In this document: piece by piece, positions 48,485 through 64,000 of the stretch
How the letters are laid out: every line of letters begins with the position of its first letter
Numbering within the stretch: the first letter of the stretch is position 1
Assembly: GCF_037176765.1 (NCBI RefSeq)
Contig: NC_090027.1
Coordinates: forward strand, 5,001 to 69,000
From: Anolis sagrei
Lineage: Eukaryota; Chordata; Lepidosauria; Squamata; Anolidae
Length of the DNA stretch: 64,000 nucleotides
Direction: 5' to 3'
Position numbers and translations under genes: made by a program
Notes under the pieces: model-generated
The model's database searches: none
Told to the model about the DNA's origin: nothing
What the model saw: only the letters and a program-made list of their open reading frames with translations

Positions 48485-48885
48485 TCACGGATGTCACAAG
48501 GAAGGAGGAGCAGGCGTTGTTTCCTGCTGCCCTGGAAACTGAGACTCCACAGAGCAGTGGGTTCAAATGACAGGAAAGGGGCATTCAGAAGAACTTCCTG
48601 ACTGTAAGAAGAGCTGTTCAGCAGTGGAACTCTCTGCCTCGGAGTGTGGTGGAGGCTTCTAAACAGAGGCTGGGTGGCCATCTGCCAGGGGTGCTTTGAT
48701 GGTGCTTTTCCTGCCTGGCAGAAGGGGGTTGGACTGGATGGCCGTTAGAGGTCCCTTCCAACGATATTGTTCTATTATTCTGTGATTCGAAGACACTTGA
48801 GGCCTTTGTGTATTCATGCATGGCTGGGTCAGACTGGATGGTCTTTGTGGTCTCTTCCAAGTCCATATGCATTCCAGAACTACAG
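48485..48885 (+). mobile_element. CR1 3' end
   Basis: GGAAGGAGGAGCAGGCGTTG, TCAGCAGTGGAACTCTCTGC, TTGGACTGGATGGCCGTTAG and a TATTCTGTGATTC tail near 48775. A second CR1 scrap lies at 48815-48880. Confidence 0.85.
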
Positions 48886-48949
48886 TGTTTTGAGTACGTT
48901 TGCAAAAAAAAAAGATCCAGGTTGTTTACCTCTCACTGTATTGATTATT

Positions 48950-49022
48950 TGTTTACGACATTTCTGTGCCGCCCTTCTCACCCCGAAGGGGACTCAGAGC
49001 GGCTTACAAAATACATATACAT
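48950..49022 (-). mobile_element. L2-like 3' tail
   Basis: GTGCCGCCCTTCTCACCCCG, then AAGGGGACTCAGAGCGGCTT. Confidence 0.7.
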
Positions 49023-49204
49023 AGAATATATTATTATGTTAACATAGTACAATATCAGTATTATATATTACTATATCGTACTCTACCACTATATTGTAAT
49101 ATTATTAGTAATATTACATGTTAAATATAAATTACTGTAGTGGTTAGTTGTGTGGACAGGTTACTACACTTGCACTGAGCTTTATGTGACATTCTTTTGC
49201 ATTT

Positions 49205-49620
49205 CCTGTTGGAAACTAGGCATGTGAGGTTTATATATCTGTGAAATAATGTCCGGGGGGGAGAAAGAAAGAACTCTTCTCTGCTTGAGGCAATTGGCTA
49301 CCTTGATTAGCATTGAATGGCCTTGCAGCTTCAAAGCCTGGCTACTTCCTGCATGGAGGCATCCTTTGTTGGGAGGTGTTAGCTGGCCTTGATTGTTTCT
49401 TCACTGGAATACTGAGGTGTTGGCTGGTAAACAGAGCCCTCAGTGGTGCGGTGGGTTAAACCACTGAGCTGCTGAACTTGCTGACCAAAAGGTCGAAGGT
49501 TTGAAGCCGGGGTGTGGGGTGAGCTCCCACTTTTAGCCCCAGCTTCTGTCAACCTAGGAGTTCAAAAATATATAAATGTGAGTAGATCAATAGGTACTGC
49601 TCCATGCAGTCATACTTTCT
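49205..49620. mobile_element. Penelope-like tail joined to Sauria SINE, second copy of the 47-kb junction
   Basis: 49205-49428 is the Penelope-like tail (- strand). After GTTGGCTGGTAAAC a Sauria head (GAGCCCTCAGTGGTGCGGTG) starts at 49430 and is cut at about 49615. The junction equals that at 47534-47560. Confidence 0.7.
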
Positions 49621-49906
49621 TAAATATTGAAATCTCCCAGCAGTCCTCCTGATTTCTCTACCTCCCTATCTATCTAATCTGTCTATCTGGAGGATTGCTG
49701 GGAGTTGCAGTCCAGGAATAGAAAGTTGGAAACCTGCCGGGATTGGGATGCTCTCAAAGAGATCCAAGGAGAAGACAGCTTGCCTCTTGGAAGCAGGGCA
49801 TTTGGATCCCCCTCCTCCTCTCCTAAAGGGCCTGGTCGAGGGGATGCTGGGAGCTGTAGTCCTGAAGAGAGTGTGGATATGCTATTGTGTGCTTTCTTTG
49901 GCGGGG

Positions 49907-50116
49907 GAGTTGTGTTTACACATGTGCTGTAGCATCTTTTTGCGTTTTTTGGCTTTAAAAAAAGTCTCTTCTGCTGTGTTTTTCAGTGTTTTTGTGAGTG
50001 ATGGTCACTCGGTTGGCCCGATCGGTGTCTTGTGTCCACATTTTGTGTCAGTTTGTCCAGTGGTTTTTGAGTTCTGTGAATCCCACAAACGAACGTGACA
50101 TTTTTATTTATATAGA
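49907..50116 (-). mobile_element. Helitron 5' half
   Basis: AGTGATGGTCACTCGGTTGG, TCCAGTGGTTTTTGAGTTCT and CCCACAAACGAACGTGACAT end at TATATAGA|T, the 5' TC terminus on the - strand. The hairpin end is missing. Confidence 0.7.
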
Positions 50117-50907
50117 TTGTTGGGTGTCCTGCAAACCACTGGATTGTCCAAAATGCCACCACTGGCCTCAGTCTGTGTGTTGTGCTGATGCTTTTTGGCG
50201 CTGCTGTTCCGCCGCTCTGTAGTTCACCTGCCAGCCGAGGCTGCGCTGCGTGCATCTGGAGAAGCAATAAAGAAGTGCCATTGACCAGTTAATGGGCCAA
50301 AAGCCACAAAACCTTACCTTTGTTTAGTTTTTAGAATGCTACAAACTCTGGCAAGTTTGCCAAAGGCTGCTGTGTAATTACTTCAGATTGAAGTTCATTG
50401 CAAGTGTGTCTCTACTTCTAGATCATGTTTCTCTCTCTCTCTCTCTTTTGCAATAGCAGATTCCCAGATTAGTTTAGTGTTTACACCTTATTTTATTTTT
50501 CTGGTTATTTAATATTTAATGTTTATTTTACTTAAGTGATATTTGTCTTGACTGTTCTAATGTAGCACAAATCCTATGTAAAATCATACTATGTATTTTT
50601 GACATTAATATTGAAATCTGAAATATATACAGAAAGTCTTTTACTTTTGTATTTCGCAAATGTGTCATTTTGAATAGTAAAAAACCCCAGCTTTAAAAGT
50701 GTTGGAAGCTGCTGAAAAATATTTATAAAAAGTAAAATAAGCTCCAGGTTTGGGGAAATGTACTAAATGTGTTTATTCACTTTTTTTCCCCAACTGTTGT
50801 GGGAAATTCATGTTTAAAGTTTACATACATTGAAGGCAAAAAGCCCTTTTTGCTCACGAAGCTGTGCAAATTAATGTTTTTTGGGGACTGGGATGGATAA
50901 CTTGTTA

Positions 50908-50913
50908 AATAAA
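50908..50913 (+). terminator. Candidate polyadenylation signal AATAAA
   Basis: AATAAA followed about 25-45 bp later by GCTGTCATGAAGTTGATG, a GT-rich element. It is the best 3' end candidate for the receptor transcript. Confidence 0.4.
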
Positions 50914-50930
50914 GCTAATTTCAAAACACA

Positions 50931-51595
50931 TATTGCTGTCATGAAGTTGATGTCGAGCACACCTCCCCCCCCCCCCCCAAATAAGGGATAGTGACTTATA
51001 GTTCTGCAAAGGGCAAGGGCACCAGACTACACAACAAGGGTCAAGTCTTGGTCACATTGCCAAGGCACTGACAACAACAAGGATCCCATGAGGCTTTTGG
51101 GAAATGGCTGGATCTTGGGACTTCTGCCCTTTGTGAGAGTTGTAGTTTCCAAAGCGTGAATCAGTTGCAGCACAGCTGGGGTTTCATCTGCCAGCCTTCC
51201 CAAGGATCATGGACTCTCTGCTTGCATGTCTTGGACTTCAGTACATACTATCTCCCTCATGAACTTTCCTCAAAGACCTTTTAAAACACTGGACTTCAGG
51301 CTTCTTCATGAAAATTAATCCTCTTATTAAATATACTTGGGATGTGGGACAAAGATGGGGTTTTGTTGCTATGAAATGCTTATGATTATGGATGTATGTA
51401 TCTTGCTATGAAATATTGCCTTTTCCCTTTGCCTTTTGCCCTAGAAAATGTGACCCAGGACTGTTGAAATGCTTGAGGGAGAACCACCACCTCCCTTTCT
51501 TATTTGATTATTTCACCTCTGCATGGACTATAGCAAGCTGACACTTCCTCTTGTTTGCTTTGTCTGGCAGGCAAGGAAGTTTATCTGGACACTTT
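50931..51595. other. Intergenic sequence between the convergent genes
   Basis: No gene is recognised; a C run lies near 50966-50979. Confidence 0.4.
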
Positions 51596-51599
51596 GATT

Positions 51600-52255
51600 G
51601 AATCACAAAGGGCAGGGTTGATCCCCCCCCCCCCGAGGTCCCCTGCCCAGATCCACATTTTCACTCTCTTGGGATGTTCAGTAGGGGGGGGGGGTTGACC
51701 TAATATCCCTGGGGAGGGAGTTCCACAGTCGAGGGGCCACCACTGAGAAGGCCCTGTCTCTCGTCTCCACCAATCCCGCCTGCGAGAGAGGTGGGACCGA
51801 GCACAGGGCCTCCCCAGATGATCTGAAACTCCACCGAGTTTCATAGAGGGAGATATGTTTAGACAGATAGGCTGGGCCAGAGCCGTTTGGGGCTTTATAG
51901 ATTAAAGCCAGCACTTGGAATTGTGCCCGGTAGCACACTGCCAGCCAGTGGAGCTGACACAACGGGGTGGGGTGGGGGGGGGTCGTATGCTCCCTGCATG
52001 CTGCTCCGGTGGGCAATCTGCCTGCCACACTTGGGACCATTGGGAGCTTCTGAACAATCCTCAAAGGCAGCCCAACATAGAGCGCATGTCAGTGGTCTCT
52101 TTGGGATGTAACCAGAGTGTGGACTACCGTGGCTAAGTCTGATTTCCCAAGGTACGAGCCAGCCCAGGTCGGAGTGAGCTTCTGGCCAATTGTGTAGCTT
52201 GTTGTCGACCTTTGCAACCCGAAAGACAGTTGCATCTGTCAAGTAGGAAATTTAG
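51600..52255 (-). mobile_element. L2-like LINE C-terminus and 3' UTR
   Basis: The - strand encodes LCQLHWLAVCYRAQFQVLAL, GSGPAYLSKHISLYETRWS and DRAFSVVAPRLWNSLPRDI. 51930-52240 is non-coding LINE sequence. Frame-broken. Confidence 0.75.
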
Positions 52256-52259
52256 GTAC

Positions 52260-52509
52260 CACCTATGTGTGGGGAGGCTAATTTAACTAATTTATGAGTC
52301 CATAAAAAATATCCAGCAAAAGCATGTGGGGAATGCGGAAAGTACTTCATCAGTGTCGCAGATGGACGGTGAAGCGACAACTCACCTGGTGGCCAGAAAA
52401 TTGGAATGTTAAATAGCCTCAACTGTCTGTCTATATGTGTTGTGTGTCTATGTGTACGTTGTCATCCGCCCTGAGTCCCTTGCGGGGTGAGAAGAGAGGA
52501 ATATAAACA
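52260..52509 (+). mobile_element. Squamate SINE with L2-like tail
   Basis: TTATGAGTCCATAAAAAATA, ACGGTGAAGCGACAACTCAC, CATCCGCCCTGAGTCCCTTG. Two more copies follow at 52690-52975 and 53188-53305. Confidence 0.75.
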
Positions 52510-52517
52510 CTGTAAAT

Positions 52518-53156
52518 CAGGGGTCCACAAACTTTTTAAACAGAGGGCCAGGTCACAGTCCCTCAAACTGTTGGAGGGCCGGATTATAATTTGGAAAAAG
52601 CATGAATGAATTCCTAGGCACACTGCACATATCTTATTTGTAGTGCAAAGAACACTTAAAAACAATACAATAATCAAAATGAATAACAATTTTAAGAAAT
52701 ATAATTTAACTGATTTACGAGGCCATAAAAATCTCCAGGAAGTATGCAAAGAATGAGGAAGTACTTCATCAATGTCACAAACGGACGGTGAAGCGACAGC
52801 TCCCCTGGTGGCCAGAGGTTGGAATGCTATATAGCCTCTGAGTGTCTGTCTATATACGTTGTGTGTCTATGGCATTGAATGTTTGCCATGTATTGTAATC
52901 CGCCCTGAGTCCCCTGCGGGGTGAGGAGAAGGGTGGAATATAAATACTGCAAATTAATAATAAATAAATAATAAATACACTTATTAGCATTTCAATGGGA
53001 AATATGGGTCTGCTTTTGGCTGAGGAGATAGGGTTGCTGTTGTTGTTGTTGCGTGCTTTCAAGTTGTTTCAGACTTAGGTTGACCCTGAGCGAAGGCCAG
53101 GTAAATGACCTTGGAGGGCCGTATCCGGCCCCCGGGCCTTAGTTTGAGGACCCTTG
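52518..53156. mobile_element. hAT element with 8-bp target duplication, carrying a SINE
   Basis: Ends CAGGGGTCCACAAACT and AGTTTGAGGACCCTTG, the same family as 12811-15278. The flanks CTGTAAAT (52510-52517) and CTGCAAAT (53157-53164) agree at 7 of 8 positions. A SINE with its (AAAT)n tail occupies about 52690-52975. Confidence 0.85.
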
Positions 53157-53164
53157 CTGCAAAT

Positions 53165-53305
53165 AAATAAATAAATAAATAAATAAATAGATGTTGTGTG
53201 TCTATGGCATTGACTGCTTGCCATGTATACGTAAATCGTAATCCGCCCCGAGTCCCCTGCGGGGTGAGGAGAAGGGCGGGAGAGAAATGCCGTCAATAAA
53301 TAAGC
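53165..53305 (+). mobile_element. SINE tail pieces with (AAAT)n
   Basis: (AAAT)n at 53160-53188, then GTTGTGTGTCTATGGCATTG and CCGCCCCGAGTCCCCTGCGG. Confidence 0.7.
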
Positions 53306-54081
53306 AGTGCGGGCGCTCCCCCGGCCCTCAGGCTCCAGGCTCAGCGGTGCACCCAGGGTCACTCCCAAGCTGTGAACCCGTGCAGTCCGTCCAGCGCAGG
53401 CGGTCACCCTCTGGCCTGGCCGGCCTTTGCGGCCACTCCGCCCTCTTCCCGCCGTCACCCTCCAAAGTCACAGGCAGGCTGCGAGTGTCTTTTTAAAATA
53501 CCATTTATTACAACAGAACCTTCCACGTTAAAATCCAAGTTGTTTATGTATTGGTTTGTTTTTATTATTTTTTTTTAAAAAAACAACAACAAGAGTGTCA
53601 ACACCTTGGGATTTCCTAGCACTACACTCCCAAACATCTCGGCCAAAACAGGCCAAAAGATCCTTGCCGTCACCGACTGGCTGTTGTTGTAGATTGTTTC
53701 GCAAGCTCCTAACAGAGTTTTTTTTTAAAAAAACACAATGCAGCAAGAAGAGGCGAGGCAGCATTTTTCTTTCTCCGCCTGGGCCGGCTGCCGCCTTTCC
53801 CCCCCCAGGGCTCTTTCGGCTGCAGGTGACCCCCCCCCCCATTTCCCGGCACAGAATCCGGTTCCCTATCTGCCAGGGTCTTCTTCTTCTTCCAGGGCTT
53901 GGCCTTAGCAAAGGAGGTTTCGTTGCCTTGCCGGGATATGTGCCCAGCCTGGAAGCAAACATCCTAAAGATAAGCATCGGGGTGATGAGTGCAACTAAAA
54001 AAACAAGAAAAGATGGCCACCTAGTCAACCAGAGGGATTTGGGGACAGATTCGGGCACAGCATCTGCAGCAGCTTGAAATG

Positions 54082-54420
54082 TTAAAGGTTTTCCCCTGAC
54101 ATTAAGTCCAGTCGCGTCCGACTCTGGGACTCTGGTGCTCATCTCCATTTCTTAGCTGAAGAGCCGGCGTTGTCCGTAGACACCTCCAAGGTCACGTGGC
54201 CACTGGCCTGACTGCATGGAGCGCCGTTACCTTCCCGCAGAAGCGGTACCTATTGATCTACTCGCGTTTGCATGTTTTTGAACTGCTAGGTTGGCAGAAG
54301 CTGGAGCTAATAGCAGGAGCTCACCCCATTCCCTGGATTCAAATCGCCGACCTTTCGGTCAGCCAGTTCAGCAGCTCAGTGGTTTATCCCACCGTGCCAC
54401 TGGGGGCTCCATTTACCAGT
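54082..54420 (-). mobile_element. Sauria SINE, full length
   Basis: Complement of tail (ATTAAGTCCAGTCGCGTCCG) through body (GTACCTATTGATCTACTCGC) to head (CACCGTGCCACTGGGGGCTC). Confidence 0.88.
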
Positions 54421-54429
54421 GAACCCCTC

Positions 54430-54640
54430 TGTATTCCGGTGAAGAAACAATCAGGGCCAGCTAACACCTCCATGCAGGGAGCGGCCAGGCTGTGAAGCTG
54501 CAAGGCCATTCACTGCTAATCAAGGTAGCCAATTGCAACATTCACACCTGCCTCAAGAAGGCAAGAGATCTTTCTTTCTCCCACCCTGGACATCGTTCCA
54601 CAGATATATAAACCTCACTTGTGATAATTTTATGCTTATG
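54430..54640 (+). mobile_element. Penelope-like tail fragment
   Basis: CCGGTGAAGAAACAATCAGG, GAAGCTGCAAGGCCATTCAC, CAGATATATAAACCTCACTT. Confidence 0.65.
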
Positions 54641-54761
54641 TTGCTTTGTTAATTTTATGTCATGCTCTTTACTCTGTTTGTTTTGGTGATGTTACTTGGA
54701 AACCGCCCTGAGTCCCCCCCCCCCTCGGGGAGACAGAGCGTTATACAAATAAAGTTTTTAC

Positions 54762-54804
<43 letters not shown>

Positions 54805-54806
54805 GC
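54641..54806 (+). mobile_element. L2-like 3' tail with (ATT)n
   Basis: GGAAACCGCCCTGAGTCCCC, C run, then ACAAATAAAGTTTTTACC and (ATT)14 at 54763-54804. Confidence 0.75.
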
Positions 54807-54904
54807 CTAGTTTCTGACAGAAAATGCTAAAGGATGTCACTCAAAGCTCAGTGCAAGAGCAGTAAACCTGTTCACGCAACTAAGCACTACAGCGAGAGAT
54901 AAAC

Positions 54905-55137
54905 AATCCGCCGCTCCCTGGATTCGAACCTGCGACCTTGTGGTCAACAAGTTCAGCAGCTCACGCTTTAACCCACTCCGCCATCGGGGGCTCCATGCAG
55001 TCCTGCCAATGGCCACATGTCCTTGGAGGTGTCTACGGACAACGCCGGCTCTTCGTCTTAGAAATGGAGATGAGCACCAGAGTCCCAGAGTCGGGCACGA
55101 CTGGCCTTAATGTCAGCGGAAAACCTTTACCTTGACC
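54905..55137. mobile_element. Sauria SINE with inverted head
   Basis: 54905-54992 is the head on the - strand (GATTCGAACCTGCGACCTTG, CACTCCGCCATCGGGGGCTC). 54993-55137 is the tail on the + strand (ATGCAGTCCTGCC, TTGGAGGTGTCTACGGACAA, CGGGCACGACTGGCCTTAAT). Confidence 0.75.
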
Positions 55138-55681
55138 TTGAAATGTTACGGCACGGCAAGTGGACAAACGCGAGGCACCAAATAACTTTTTTTTGCCTTT
55201 CTCAGAGAAATAATAACTTAAAAACACTGCATTTCCTCGCAGCAGACTTGTTTTTATCTCTTTCCTGTTCTTTATTTTTGCATTCCTCTTGCATTCCTGT
55301 AAACATGAAGACTGTCCTGCTAGGTAAGCGAGCCCACTGGGAAGGAAATCGCCCCGGCTGCCGTTCTGTCTGGGCAATGGGCACCAAGCCTGGCTGGCTG
55401 ACCGGCTGGCTGGCTGACCGGCTGGCTGGGGCGGGGATCGGGGCCGCTCTGCGTGAGGATGGAGGATGCTCCGGCTCCGAGCTGCGTCTGTGCGGATTCG
55501 CCTCAGCCTCCCAGGGGTGTTCATGCTCATTCGTTCCCACCGAGGGTCTCCGCTGATGGTGCCGTTCTCCCTTCTCCTCTCTCTCCTCTCCTCCCTTCGA
55601 GCCGGCTGGACCAGAGGTTGGCCCTGGGTGGTGGCTGACTCTCTCCTGATAAGAGAGACTGAAGCGTGGACAGCGAATCCC

Positions 55682-64000
<8,319 letters not shown>

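Larger units (their letters stand above)
45178..50930 (+). other. Probable 3' UTR / downstream region of the TNFRSF10-like gene
   Basis: Sequence after the stop contains AATAAA signals at 46294-46299 (inside an L1 insert) and 50908-50913. The second is followed by a GT-rich stretch and looks the better distal polyadenylation site, giving a 5.7-kb 3' UTR that includes a Sauria SINE, an L1 tail, PLE, CR1 and Helitron pieces. An earlier end cannot be excluded. 50120-50905 is AT-rich and repeat-poor, as expected for a distal 3' UTR. Confidence 0.4.
53490..55681 (-). other. Tentative RHOBTB2 3' UTR
   Basis: On the - strand AATAAA signals occur at + positions 55271-55276 and 53504-53509. The distal one would give a UTR of about 2.2 kb carrying two Sauria SINE pieces, a Penelope-like piece and an (ATT)n run. 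53300-54080 is otherwise repeat-poor and unremarkable. Which site is used cannot be told from sequence. Confidence 0.4.

Noticed and set aside
53556-54148. Long frames on both strands at 53.5-54.1 kb
   Set aside because: No domain is recognised, they overlap a SINE and the probable RHOBTB2 3' UTR, and no splice pattern supports either strand.

Overview
The window is nuclear DNA of a vertebrate, almost certainly a squamate reptile (an Anolis-like lizard fits best, but the species cannot be fixed). The evidence is intron-split genes with GT-AG borders and many copies of Sauria-type tRNA SINEs with Bov-B-like tails, together with CR1, L2-like and L1 LINEs, Penelope-like tails, SPIN-like hAT elements and Helitrons. 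There are no operons, CRISPR arrays or bacterial features.

Two host genes are clear and they converge tail to tail. On the + strand lies a TRAIL-receptor-type TNF receptor gene (TNFRSF10 family) with ten coding exons from 21863 to 45177. It encodes 401 residues: signal peptide, cysteine-rich repeats, one membrane span and a C-terminal death domain. On the - strand lies RHOBTB2, running from the right edge (64000) to its stop at 55682. Seven coding exons are present; about 108 N-terminal residues lie outside the window. The same convergent pair is found at human 8p21, so this is conserved synteny. Both products have been linked to cell death or growth control, but nothing in the sequence shows that they work together.

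Layout: 1-9.4 kb is a repeat-rich flank holding a composite repeat block present twice, polypyrimidine and CA-rich tracts, an L1 fragment, one weak two-exon candidate gene, and a degenerate interstitial telomeric tract at 9265-9387. 9.4-20.2 kb is layered transposons, including a Helitron inside a hAT element inside a CR1 LINE. 20.2-21.57 kb is a complete-looking Helitron that ends about 290 bp before the receptor start codon. 21.57-45.2 kb is the receptor gene, whose introns are full of hAT, PLE, SINE and LINE insertions. 45.2-53.5 kb is its 3' region and the gap between the genes. 53.5-64 kb is RHOBTB2.

The most notable host-gene feature is a six-copy, perfect 19-bp tandem repeat in the last coding exon of the receptor. 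It changes the reading frame and replaces the final residues. The most notable mobile-DNA features are palindromic or very short Penelope-like insertions flanked by 10-14 bp target duplications, nested transposons with intact target duplications, and an unclassified AT-rich element with ACTCGAGT-containing ends present three times.
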